64,000 bases of DNA from Bradyrhizobium sp. AS23.2 (GTDB taxonomy: Bacteria > Pseudomonadota > Alphaproteobacteria > Rhizobiales > Xanthobacteraceae). This document shows positions 8,231 to 16,442 of the stretch, in pieces. The stretch spans positions 18,477 through 82,476 of the forward strand of contig NZ_LGHM01000115.1 in NCBI RefSeq assembly GCF_001908185.1, in the 5' to 3' direction. Both the position numbers and the translations under genes were made by a program. The notes under the pieces are model-generated. The model made no database searches, had not been told where the DNA came from, and was given only the letters and a program-made list of their open reading frames with translations. The number at the start of each line of letters is the position of its first letter. Position 1 is the first letter of the stretch.

Positions 8231-9225
8231 GCGCTTCAGCCACCACAGTGAAAGCCGTCCGTTGGATTGTTCTTGCCGGCGCAGTGCTCGGACTGGGAAC
8301 ATTCCTGTGGTTTGCGACCCGACCGCCGCCGCTCACGGTCCAGGGCGAAGTTTCCGCCAACCGAGTGGATGTGAGTCCGCGCGTCAACGGACGGGTGGTG
8401 GAATGGCGTTTCGACGTCGGGGAGACGCCCGATCGGGGGGGCGTGCTGGCCGAGCTCGACAGCCCGCAACTGAAGGCGGCCCTCATATCCGCACGTGCGG
8501 CTCTGGCCGTGGCCAAGGCAGACTATGACCGGGTGTACAGCACGCGGCCGGAAACAATTCTCGCACGCAGGGCCGAACTCGCCGCCGCCGAAGCCGACGT
8601 CGTCCTTCGCAAGGAAGAGTTCGATCGTCAATCCCACCTGATAACGACCGGCTTCACCCCTCAGCAGAAAGTCGACGAGGCGACTCGCAATCTTCAAAAC
8701 GCCACCAACAATCGGGATGCGGCCAAGGCCGCGCTCGATCTCGCCCAGAAAGGCGCCAGCGACGAGGAGAAAGCGCTCGCGGCGGCTCAGGTCAAGCAAG
8801 CCGAGGCCAGTCTCAACCAGCGCGACGTCGACGTCTCCGAGCTGACGTTGCGCGCACCGATCACGGGGCAGATCACCAGCCGCGTCGCGGAGCTTGGCGA
8901 GAACTTCAGCGCCGGTGCGCCGCTGTTCTCGCTCATCGACATGAATGATCTCTGGTTTACCTTCAACCTGCGAGAGGACTTGCTCGCGGGACTGAAGATC
9001 GACGATCGGTTCGAGGTTACGGTGCCGGCCTTGAAATCGAAGACCGTTCCCGTGCGCGTGACGATGATCAACGTCCAGGGGCAATATGCCACCTGGCGAG
9101 CCACGCGCGCGACCGGCGACTTCGACCTTAGGACGTTTGAAGTGCGCGCAAAGCCGTTGCAGCCCGTGGATAGCTTGCGTCCGGGCATGAGCGCGATCGC
9201 CGCCTGGTCGGCCCGGGTTCGCTGA
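8227..9225 (+). CDS. HlyD/EmrA-type membrane fusion (periplasmic adaptor) protein
   Basis: The 332-residue protein has an N-terminal membrane anchor at about residues 11-30 (WIVLAGAVLGLGTFLWFA), a lipoyl-like half (VDVSPRVNGRVVEWRFDVGE), a long alanine-rich coiled coil at about 85-205 and the second lipoyl/beta-barrel half (LRAPITGQITSRVAELGENF). Such adaptors bridge an inner-membrane exporter to an outer-membrane channel. The ATG overlaps the NDH-2 stop, and the next gene follows after one base, so it works with the two ABC-2 permeases. No outer membrane factor or ATPase gene is visible in this cluster. Confidence 0.92.
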   Translation: MSASATTVKAVRWIVLAGAVLGLGTFLWFATRPPPLTVQGEVSANRVDVSPRVNGRVVEWRFDVGETPDRGGVLAELDSPQLKAALISARAALAVAKADYDRVYSTRPETILARRAELAAAEADVVLRKEEFDRQSHLITTGFTPQQKVDEATRNLQNATNNRDAAKAALDLAQKGASDEEKALAAAQVKQAEASLNQRDVDVSELTLRAPITGQITSRVAELGENFSAGAPLFSLIDMNDLWFTFNLREDLLAGLKIDDRFEVTVPALKSKTVPVRVTMINVQGQYATWRATRATGDFDLRTFEVRAKPLQPVDSLRPGMSAIAAWSARVR

Positions 9226-9226
9226 C

Positions 9227-10414
9227 ATGAAGCGCCGTGACCAGCAGCGGCCGGGATTTTCACTCGTATTCTGGCGCGAGATCGCGTGGCTGCGACGGCG
9301 TCCGTTGCTGCTGATGCTCACAATCGCACTGCCGCTTGCGCTGATGTTTCTGCTCACGGCGATCCTCAGTGCGGGGCTTGCCACGCGGCTGCCGATCGCG
9401 GTCCTCGATCTCGATGGCTCGGAGCTGTCTCGCTCGATCATCCGCGCCGTCGACGCTACGCCGGACACGGCTGCTGTGCTCCATGTCGCCGAATTGTCGG
9501 AAGGCCGGCACTTGATCGTCGCCCGCAAGATCCGCGGAATTCTGATGCTGCCGCACAATCTCGAGCGCGACGTGTTCGCAGGCCGGCGTCCGGAGGTGGT
9601 CTTCTTCTACAACAGCCAGACGTTTACCGTGGGCAATCTCGTGCTGCGTGGCGCCAATGCCGCCATACCCACCGTCGCGGCCGGAATCCGGATCTCGCTG
9701 CGGACCGCGGAGGGACAGCCGGTTGAGGAGGCGCAAGCCGCAATCACGCCGATTCCCTTGCAGACTCATGCGCTGTTCAATTCGACGCTGAACTACGTTC
9801 ACTTTCTGCTGGCCGCCCTGCTTCCGGCGGTCCTGCAGACCGTCATCGTGACCACCATGGCTTATGCGGTCGGCCTCGATGTCGAAACACGACACCGGTT
9901 CACGGCACTTCGCCGGCTCGGTGGAGGGCTGTTACCGGCCATGTTCGGAAAGATGCTGCCTTATACCCTCCTGTTCCTGTCGATGCTCGGCATTGCTGAC
10001 GTCGTCCTGTTCAAGGTTCTCGAGCTGCCGTTGCGCGGTGAGCCGGTCGTCTTGGTCGCCGCCGGCTTCGTCTTCGTGCTCGCATGCCAATTCATCGGCG
10101 CATTGCTGGCGCTGCTGCTCCGGCCGGTGGCGGCAGCGGTGAGCATTGCCACGCTGCTGACGGCCCCGGCGTTCGGTTTCATGGGCATCGGCTTTCCCAG
10201 GCTTGGCATGAACCATTTCGCTTACGGCTATGGCGAGCTGCTGCCGGGCACCTGGTATTTGATGGCCCGGATCGACCAGACCATCCGGGGGACGCCTATC
10301 GATCTGTCCTGGAAGCCGGTGCTCGTGCTGATTGGATTCGTGATCGTACTCGTTGGTCTCGCGGCGGTGCGGGTGTTGGCGATGCGCCGATCCAACCAGG
10401 GAGAGAGGCCATGA
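9227..10414 (+). CDS. ABC-2 type transporter permease (YhhJ/YbhR-like), first copy
   Basis: The 395-residue protein has one N-terminal membrane helix (about 25-48), a large extracytoplasmic domain with the LPIAVLDLDGSELSRSIIRAVDATP segment, and a cluster of about five helices from residue 185 to the end. That is the layout of ABC-2 permeases of drug or polymer exporters that pair with HlyD adaptors. The start lies one base after the hlyD-like stop, and the stop overlaps the next permease (ATGA). Two different permease chains would form a heterodimer; the ATP-hydrolysing subunit must be encoded elsewhere. Confidence 0.9.
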   Translation: MKRRDQQRPGFSLVFWREIAWLRRRPLLLMLTIALPLALMFLLTAILSAGLATRLPIAVLDLDGSELSRSIIRAVDATPDTAAVLHVAELSEGRHLIVARKIRGILMLPHNLERDVFAGRRPEVVFFYNSQTFTVGNLVLRGANAAIPTVAAGIRISLRTAEGQPVEEAQAAITPIPLQTHALFNSTLNYVHFLLAALLPAVLQTVIVTTMAYAVGLDVETRHRFTALRRLGGGLLPAMFGKMLPYTLLFLSMLGIADVVLFKVLELPLRGEPVVLVAAGFVFVLACQFIGALLALLLRPVAAAVSIATLLTAPAFGFMGIGFPRLGMNHFAYGYGELLPGTWYLMARIDQTIRGTPIDLSWKPVLVLIGFVIVLVGLAAVRVLAMRRSNQGERP

Positions 10415-11595
10415 GAGTGCTGCTGGCCGTGTTTCGCAACGAACTCAGCCGGATATTCTCACTGCGGCCGGTTGTTTCGGTGGTCGTGATTGCGGCCGCC
10501 GTCTATGCGCTGTTCTACCCGCAGCCCTATCTGAACGAGGCCCTGCGCAAGGTTCCGATTGCCGTGGTCGATCAGGACCGCACTCAGACCAGCCGCGAGC
10601 TTGCCCGGCAGATCGATGCGACGCCGGACGTCTCGGTCGCGAAGGTCCTGCCGGACATGCCGACCGCTCAGCGAGAGGTCTATACACGCGCCATCTTCGG
10701 GATCCTGGTGATTCCGCAATATTTCGAGCGGGACCTGTTGCACGGCCGCGTATCTCCGATCGCGCTGTATGCGGACGCGAGCTATTTCCTGATGTATCAG
10801 CGCATGAGCGGTGCAGTGACGGCGGTTTCCCGCACGCTCGGTACTAACTTCGAGATCGCGCGTCTGGTCGGTCTTGGGGTCGATCCGCCGGTTGCGGCCG
10901 CAGCGACCGACCCCATGCCGTTCATTCCAGTGCCCCTTTTCAATCCGCAGGGCGGCTACGCCACCTATATCCTCCCGGCCGCCTTCGTCCTGATCCTGCA
11001 GCAGACCCTGCTGATCGGGGTCGGATTGCTCGGAACGATGCCGGGCGGCGAGACTGCGGCGGAAGACAGGGTAGGGGCGCGATTGAGCGATCGGATCTTC
11101 GACTCGATCGGCACGGTCGGCGGCAAGCTGCTGGCTTATCTCGTTGTCCACGCCCTGATCGTCTCGACGTATCTGATCGGCCTGCCGTACCTCTACGGCC
11201 TTCCGCGCTTGGGCTCGGTCGTGACCATTCTGGCCTTTGCGCTACCCTTTACGCTGGCCGTCGGAGCCCTCGGGCTAGTGGTCGCTGCCATCTTCCGCAG
11301 GCCTCTGGCGGTGCAACTCGTGTTTGCGGCGATCGGATTGCCGTTCTTCTTCCTCGGAGGCTTTGCTTGGCCGGCCGAAGCGATGCCCGTCGCCGTACGC
11401 TGGGTGGCGCAGCTCCTGCCGAGCACGCTCGCGATCGACGGCCTCGTCGACGTCGCCCAGCTCGGCGCGAGCCTGTCCGATGTCCGCCGCGAGTTCCTGG
11501 GACTCTGGCTGCTCGTGGCAGGTTACGCGACAATCGCCGTGATGATTGAGTTCAGCAAACGGCGTAGCGCGCCGGCTGTTGCGGCGCCTGCTTGA
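10411..11595 (+). CDS. ABC-2 type transporter permease (YhhJ/YbhR-like), second copy
   Basis: This 394-residue paralogue of the previous gene has the same layout: an N-terminal helix at about 20-40, an extracytoplasmic domain with VPIAVVDQDRTQTSRELARQ, and C-terminal helices from about residue 190, including LGGFAWPAEAMP, a segment typical of ABC-2 permeases. The ATG at 10411 overlaps the upstream stop by 4 bases with a GAGAGAGG-type ribosome site. Together with the adaptor it forms an export system of unknown substrate. Its operon with an NADH dehydrogenase is unusual for a plain drug exporter. Confidence 0.9.
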   Translation: MRVLLAVFRNELSRIFSLRPVVSVVVIAAAVYALFYPQPYLNEALRKVPIAVVDQDRTQTSRELARQIDATPDVSVAKVLPDMPTAQREVYTRAIFGILVIPQYFERDLLHGRVSPIALYADASYFLMYQRMSGAVTAVSRTLGTNFEIARLVGLGVDPPVAAAATDPMPFIPVPLFNPQGGYATYILPAAFVLILQQTLLIGVGLLGTMPGGETAAEDRVGARLSDRIFDSIGTVGGKLLAYLVVHALIVSTYLIGLPYLYGLPRLGSVVTILAFALPFTLAVGALGLVVAAIFRRPLAVQLVFAAIGLPFFFLGGFAWPAEAMPVAVRWVAQLLPSTLAIDGLVDVAQLGASLSDVRREFLGLWLLVAGYATIAVMIEFSKRRSAPAVAAPA

Positions 11596-11607
11596 GGACA
11601 CGTTGTC

Positions 11608-12057
11608 ATGGATGCGTCTATCATCTCGGCTCTCGCAGCTCTGACCGGCACCGCCGTCGGGGGCCTGACCAGTGTGGTCGCGAACTGGCTGAACCACCGG
11701 CTCCAGACGCGCGCTCAGTGGTTGTCGCATGAGAAGAATCGCCGCCAGAATCTCTACCGCGATTTCATCGAACAGGCTTCGACATGCTACATCGATGCCC
11801 TTCAGCACGACGAGGCCGATATCCCCAATCTCGTCGGCCTCTACGCCAAGCTCGGCAGGATGCGGGTGCTGTCGAGCGAGGCTGTCATCAATAGCGCCGA
11901 TCACATCGCAAGGAAGATCCTGGATATCTATATCGAGCCCGACAAGACCTTTGTCGAGCTTCGCGACATGGCGAACAACGGCACGATCGATCTGCTGCGT
12001 GATTTCAGCGTGGCGTGCCGGGTGGAATTCGAGCAACTCGACGCCGGGCGAATCTGA
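11608..12057 (+). CDS. Hypothetical membrane-anchored protein
   Basis: A 149-residue protein with one N-terminal glycine- and alanine-rich hydrophobic segment (about residues 5-25, SALAALTGTAVGGLTSVVAN) followed by a helical, charged cytoplasmic domain (HRLQTRAQWLSHEKNRRQNLYRDF-like start at about 30). I do not recognise a named family; similar short anchored proteins are common in Bradyrhizobium and are annotated hypothetical. It follows the permease operon by 12 bases and is probably co-transcribed. Its stop is immediately next to the convergent hemA stop. Confidence 0.7.
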   Translation: MDASIISALAALTGTAVGGLTSVVANWLNHRLQTRAQWLSHEKNRRQNLYRDFIEQASTCYIDALQHDEADIPNLVGLYAKLGRMRVLSSEAVINSADHIARKILDIYIEPDKTFVELRDMANNGTIDLLRDFSVACRVEFEQLDAGRI

Positions 12058-13284
12058 TTATTCGGCAGCGACCGAAGCGAGAACAAAATCCAGGTTCAGT
12101 CGTTCCCAGACATCAACCAAAGCGTCCCTGAGCTGGTCGATTAAGACGTCGTCGTGGTACGGCGTCGGCGTGATGCGAAGCCGCTCGGTTCCCTTGGCGA
12201 CCGTCGGATAATTGATGGGTTGGATATAGATCCCGTGGTCGTCGAGCAGGAGGTCACTCGCAGCCTTGCACAGGCGGGGATCGCCAACCATCAGGGGGAC
12301 GATATGGGTGTTGGTCGGAAGGATAGGCAGCCCGGCCGACACCAGAACCTGCTTGAGGCGCGCCGCGTTGGCCTGTTGCCGACGGCGCTCGAGGTCGGAC
12401 GTCTTGAGATGACGGATGGCGGCCGTCGCTGCCGCGCAGAGCGGCGGGGCTAGAGCGGTCGTGAAGATGAAACCGGGCGCGTGCGAGCGGACCGCGTCGA
12501 CCAGACTGCGGCTGCCGGTGATGTACCCTCCCAGGCATCCGAACGCCTTCGCGAGCGTGCCTTCGATCACGTCGATGCGATGCATCGCACCGTCCTGCGC
12601 GGCGGTGCCGGCGCCCCTCGGACCGTACATGCCGACCGCATGGACTTCGTCGCAATAGGTCATGGCGTCGTACCGTTCGGCGAGCTCACAGATACGGTTG
12701 ATTGGTGCAGTGTCACCATCCATGGAATAGAGGCTTTCGAACAGGATGAGCTTTGGACGTGACGGCTCTGCCGCCAGCAGGTGCTCGAGCGCGGCCACGT
12801 CATTGTGGCGCCAGATCTTCCGCTCGACACCGGATTGCCTGACGCCTTCGATCATCGAGTTGTGGTTGAGTTCGTCCGACAGGATGAGGCAGTCGGGAAT
12901 GAGCCTCGCGATCGTGGAAATTCCGGCCTGATTCGAGACATAGCCGGAGGTAAACAGCAGTGCGGCCTCCTTGCCATGCAAGTCGGCCAGCTCATATTCG
13001 AGTTCAACCAGCGGAGAGTTGGTGCCGGCGATATTGCGCGTGCCGCCCGCGCCGATCCCGGTTCGCCTCGCCGTCTCGGTCAGCGCCTCGATCACTTTGG
13101 GATGCCGGCTCATGCCGAGATAGTCGTTGGAGCACCACATCACAACCTTGCGTGGTCCGGACGGTGGCTTCCAGACGGCAAAGGGGCATTCGCCCGCGAT
13201 CCGCTCGATCTCGATGAATACACGGTAGCGCTGTTCATCGTGCAGGCGCTTTAGCGATTGGCTGAAGAGATCATCGTATTTCAT
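12058..13284 (-). CDS. hemA: 5-aminolevulinate synthase
   Basis: The 408-residue PLP enzyme condenses glycine and succinyl-CoA to 5-aminolevulinate, the first step of heme synthesis in alphaproteobacteria. Visible landmarks are MWCSNDYLGMSRHP near residue 50, the GIGAGGTRNIAGT glycine-rich loop, DELNHNSMIEG, YCDEVHAVGMYG and the PLP lysine in EGTLAKAFGCLGGY at about residue 246. The ATG at 13282-13284 is chosen because a GGAGGT site lies 6 bases upstream; a longer reading to 13311 lacks one. Bradyrhizobium-type genomes often have more than one synthase; a copy near the cbb3 genes could feed heme demand under low oxygen, which is inference. Confidence 0.95.
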   Translation of the reverse strand: MKYDDLFSQSLKRLHDEQRYRVFIEIERIAGECPFAVWKPPSGPRKVVMWCSNDYLGMSRHPKVIEALTETARRTGIGAGGTRNIAGTNSPLVELEYELADLHGKEAALLFTSGYVSNQAGISTIARLIPDCLILSDELNHNSMIEGVRQSGVERKIWRHNDVAALEHLLAAEPSRPKLILFESLYSMDGDTAPINRICELAERYDAMTYCDEVHAVGMYGPRGAGTAAQDGAMHRIDVIEGTLAKAFGCLGGYITGSRSLVDAVRSHAPGFIFTTALAPPLCAAATAAIRHLKTSDLERRRQQANAARLKQVLVSAGLPILPTNTHIVPLMVGDPRLCKAASDLLLDDHGIYIQPINYPTVAKGTERLRITPTPYHDDVLIDQLRDALVDVWERLNLDFVLASVAAE

Positions 13285-13311
13285 AGACGACCTCCGTACG
13301 AAAACGAGCAC

Positions 13312-13335
13312 GCGTCGGCCTGCGACGGCCGACGC
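13312..13335 (-). terminator. Hairpin between the acyl-CoA operon and hemA
   Basis: GCGTCGGCC and GGCCGACGC form a perfect 9-bp stem with a 6-base loop. Read on the minus strand the stem is followed by a moderately T-rich stretch (GTGCTCGTTTTCG). It lies 32 bases after the CaiB-like stop and just upstream of the hemA ribosome site, so it probably ends the acyl-CoA operon and leaves hemA to its own promoter. Confidence 0.55.
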
Positions 13336-13367
13336 GAAGGCTTCGCCAATCGTGACCGGGACGATCG

Positions 13368-14603
13368 CTAGGCCGCAGAGGACTTGTGTTCCTTGGCGCG
13401 CGGCACGGCGCCACTGACGAACAATCCCTCGATCCGGCCGTCGTCGTAGCCGAGCTGCTTGAGGATCTCATTATTGTGCTCGCCGAGTTCCGGCGCGCGC
13501 TTGGCCGCGACCTTCGTAACGCCATGAACCTGAAGGGGGCTGCTGACCGTGAACGTCAGGTTGCCGCCAGCGCCCTCGAGCGGGACGACAATGTCGTTCT
13601 CGTGCAATTGCGGGTCCTTGACGACCTCGTAGGGCGCGCGAACCACGCCGAAGGTGACGTGGTTGTGGTCGAACACATCGTGCCAGTGCGACATCGGCTG
13701 TGCGCGAAAGACCTCATCGAGAATCGCGGTAAGCTGGCCCGCGTTCGCCACCAGTTTTGCCGCATCCGTGAAACGCGCGTCGGACAACAGATCCGGGCGG
13801 CCGATCCCGGTGGCAAAAGCGGGCCACTTGTCGGGCGTCAGCACGATCAGGAACCAGGTCTCGTCGGCCGCCTGGTAGACGTTGAAGATCGCGTTCGGCG
13901 GGTTCTTTCGATCATGCAGCGGATAGAACTGGGCGTCGCAAAGCGCGGCCTGCACCGAGACGCCGCAGGCCCAGACACCCGAGGCAAGCAGCGACGTCGT
14001 CACGTAAGAGCCTTGTCCCGTTCGCTCGCGCCGATATAGCGCGGTCACGATCGCGGAGTAGAGGCTGACCGCGGTGGCATGGTCGCCGCTGCCCGAAACG
14101 GGCAGCGTCGGCGGCGCGCCGGCATCCCGGGTAAGGGAGAGCAGGCCGCTACGGGCCCAATAAGCAGTGATATCGAACCCTGGCAGGTCCGCGTCGGGCC
14201 CCTTGTCGCCGTATCCAGTAATGTCGGCGTAGATCAGCCGCGGATTCCAAGTGGCGACATCCTCGTAATTCAGCTTGAGGCGCTTGCGGGCGGGGTGAGG
14301 CGTGTTGACGATCAGCACGTCGGCCCATTTGACCAGGCGCTCCAGGATCTCGGGCGCATGCGGCGACTTCAGGTCGAGCGTCAGGCTGCGCTTGTTGCGG
14401 TTGTTCAGGTGCCAGGGATAGTTGTCCTTGGCTCGCGGCTGGGGTGGGATCTTGTAGCCGATCCGCCAGGTGTCGCCAGTCGGGGGCTCGACCTTGATGA
14501 CGTCGGCACCGAAATCGGAGAGGATGACGGCGGCTCCGGGCCCCGCGATGAAACTCGCGAGATCCACGACCTTCAGTCCGGAAAAGATGTTGTCGTTGGA
14601 CAT
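13368..14603 (-). CDS. CaiB/BaiF-type (class III) CoA transferase
   Basis: The 411-residue protein begins with the family signature GLKVVDLASFIAGPGAA and VILSDFGADVIKVEPPTGD, followed by LNNRNKRSLTLDLK and ITGYGDKGPDADLPGFD, where the aspartate in the last segment matches the position of the catalytic aspartate that carries the CoA thioester. These enzymes move CoA between carboxylic acids. The ATG at 14601-14603 has a GAGGAGA site. It is the last gene of the acyl-CoA operon; the substrate could be a dicarboxylate such as glutarate or an aromatic or betaine acid, which the sequence does not settle. Confidence 0.92.
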   Translation of the reverse strand: MSNDNIFSGLKVVDLASFIAGPGAAVILSDFGADVIKVEPPTGDTWRIGYKIPPQPRAKDNYPWHLNNRNKRSLTLDLKSPHAPEILERLVKWADVLIVNTPHPARKRLKLNYEDVATWNPRLIYADITGYGDKGPDADLPGFDITAYWARSGLLSLTRDAGAPPTLPVSGSGDHATAVSLYSAIVTALYRRERTGQGSYVTTSLLASGVWACGVSVQAALCDAQFYPLHDRKNPPNAIFNVYQAADETWFLIVLTPDKWPAFATGIGRPDLLSDARFTDAAKLVANAGQLTAILDEVFRAQPMSHWHDVFDHNHVTFGVVRAPYEVVKDPQLHENDIVVPLEGAGGNLTFTVSSPLQVHGVTKVAAKRAPELGEHNNEILKQLGYDDGRIEGLFVSGAVPRAKEHKSSAA

Positions 14604-14614
14604 TTGCTGTCTCC

Positions 14615-15556
14615 TCAGCGTTGCAATTCGTAGGAAAGGGAAGGCCCGCTCGCACGGACCTCGAAGCGATTCTGCTTGCTCGCGATCCATCCGAGCAGGC
14701 GCGTTTGGACTTCTCGACGGTTTATCTCGTTGAGCATCTCGTGTCGGCCATCGGAATAGAAGTCGAATGCAATGTCGCGCAGGCCGGCGGCGCGGTAACG
14801 CTCGATCAGCAGTTTGACGCCCGCAAGATGTTGGCCGACTGGATCGTCGCTGCCCGAAAACAGATATACCGGCAGGTCACAGCGGACCTTGGAGAGGGCG
14901 ACGGGGTCCTTCAGTCGGCGGCCGGCGCCGAGAAACGATGCAAGCGATTGCGGCTGAAGGGTTGCGAAGCAGAGCGGGTCATTCATGAACGCGTCGACCA
15001 CGCGCTCGTCACGGCTCAGCCAATCGAACGGCGTGCGGGCCGGCTCGAAGGCGGCATTGAGTAGGTTGATTCCCGGTGGAACGGCCTTTGCCAGTCGTGC
15101 CAGGCCATCGAGCGCTCCGGAGCCCGACAGGATCAATCCGTCGACCTGGTGGCTATGATCGATGACATAGAGCTGGGCTGCAAAAGAGCCCATGCTGTGA
15201 CCAAGCAGAAACAGCGGCACGTCAGGGAATTCGTCGCGGGCGATTTCCGTGAGGCGCACCATGTCCGAGACGAGCAGATCGAAACCGCCGCTCCCAAAGT
15301 CGCCGAATCGCGCCGGCGAGTGGGCCGTGAGCCCATGACCGCGGTGATCATTGCCGTAAACCGTCCACCCCACCGAGGTCAGGACGTCGATGGTATCGGC
15401 ATAGCGCCGCAGGTGCTCGCCCATGCCGTGTGCCATCTGGACGACGCCGCGCGTTTCGCCGCGGCTATCCCAGCGCGCGCAAGCGACGCACAAGCCATCA
15501 TCACCTGTCAGCCGAAACTGGGCACTCGGAATGGCAGAATTGGTCTGGGCCGTCAT
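14615..15556 (-). CDS. Alpha/beta hydrolase (monoacylglycerol lipase-like)
   Basis: The 313-residue soluble protein has the nucleophile elbow LGHSMGSFA at about residue 118, the oxyanion segment VVQMAHGMGEHLRRYA and a late SGSDDPVGQ carrying the acid aspartate, with His in DGRHEMLNE as the final triad residue. These match the Hydrolase_4/monoacylglycerol lipase group. It could release fatty acids or hydrolyse a CoA ester or lactone for the acyl-CoA operon in which it lies, 11 bases upstream of the CoA transferase gene. Confidence 0.88.
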   Translation of the reverse strand: MTAQTNSAIPSAQFRLTGDDGLCVACARWDSRGETRGVVQMAHGMGEHLRRYADTIDVLTSVGWTVYGNDHRGHGLTAHSPARFGDFGSGGFDLLVSDMVRLTEIARDEFPDVPLFLLGHSMGSFAAQLYVIDHSHQVDGLILSGSGALDGLARLAKAVPPGINLLNAAFEPARTPFDWLSRDERVVDAFMNDPLCFATLQPQSLASFLGAGRRLKDPVALSKVRCDLPVYLFSGSDDPVGQHLAGVKLLIERYRAAGLRDIAFDFYSDGRHEMLNEINRREVQTRLLGWIASKQNRFEVRASGPSLSYELQR

Positions 15557-15582
15557 CTATGCTCTCCGGGTCCGCTCGTGCT

Positions 15583-16377
15583 CTACCGTCCATGAAACTG
15601 CGGGGCGCGCTTCTCGAGGAAAGCGGACGTGCCTTCCTTCTTGTCTTCCGTTGCGGCGCAGATCCCGAAATAGGAGGCCTCCAGCGCAAAGCCCTCGGTC
15701 TGGCTGGTCTCGAGCCCCTTGTTGGTGGCCTCGAGCGAGAACTTCACGGCGATCGGCGCGTTGGCCGAGATCTGCTTCAGGATCGCCTCCGCGCGCGCAA
15801 TCAGGTCGGCTGCTGGAACAACCTCATTGACCAGCCCGATCCGGTAGGCTTCCTGGGCAGAGATCGTTTCTCCTGTGAGGATCAACTGGAGAGCGCGACC
15901 CTTGCCAACGAGGCGCGGCAGGCGTTGTGTGCCTCCGCCACCTGGCAACAAACCCAGCTTGACCTCCGGCTGACCAAATTTGGCGTGCTCGGCGGCGATC
16001 CGGATCGTGCAGGCCATCGCGGTTTCGCAGCCGCCGCCGAGCGCAAAGCCGTTAATTGCTGCGACTACAGGCTTGCCGATATTTTCAATCAGGTTCAGCA
16101 CGTCCTGGCCGAAGCGGCTCGACTCCTCCGCCTCATAGGCGTCGACATGGGCGAGTTCGCTGATGTCGGCGCCGGCGATGAAGGCCTTGTCTCCGGCCCC
16201 AGTGAGGATCACCCCGTGCACGGACGCGTCGGCTTTGGCATCCTCGAAGGCCTTCTGCAGGTCGATCCAGGTTGGCGTGTTCAGGGCGTTGAGAACCTTG
16301 GGGCGATTGAGGATCACATAGGCGATACCGTCCCTTTTCTCGTAGCGGACGTTCGCCAGCGTCAGCTGGTCTGTCAT
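15583..16377 (-). CDS. Enoyl-CoA hydratase
   Basis: The 264-residue crotonase-fold enzyme has the oxyanion-hole segments KAFIAGADISEL (about 65-76) and NGFALGGGCETAMAC (about 108-122), with the catalytic glutamates in GGGCETAM and GQPEVKLGLLPGGGGTQRL. Both glutamates of true hydratases are present, which favours hydratase over isomerase. It adds water to 2-enoyl-CoA, the second step of beta-oxidation. It lies between the acyl-CoA dehydrogenase and the hydrolase on the same strand. Length is standard. Confidence 0.93.
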   Translation of the reverse strand: MTDQLTLANVRYEKRDGIAYVILNRPKVLNALNTPTWIDLQKAFEDAKADASVHGVILTGAGDKAFIAGADISELAHVDAYEAEESSRFGQDVLNLIENIGKPVVAAINGFALGGGCETAMACTIRIAAEHAKFGQPEVKLGLLPGGGGTQRLPRLVGKGRALQLILTGETISAQEAYRIGLVNEVVPAADLIARAEAILKQISANAPIAVKFSLEATNKGLETSQTEGFALEASYFGICAATEDKKEGTSAFLEKRAPQFHGR

Positions 16378-16442
16378 TCTTGTCTCCTTGTCCGGAATGG
16401 CGGACGGGCGGGGCGTGATCTCCCGCCCGTTCTCCTGCGCGG

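Noticed and set aside
8236..9558. Minus-strand open frame of 440 codons opposite the HlyD-like gene
   Set aside because: It is a shadow of the adaptor coding sequence, with no domain or plausible start.
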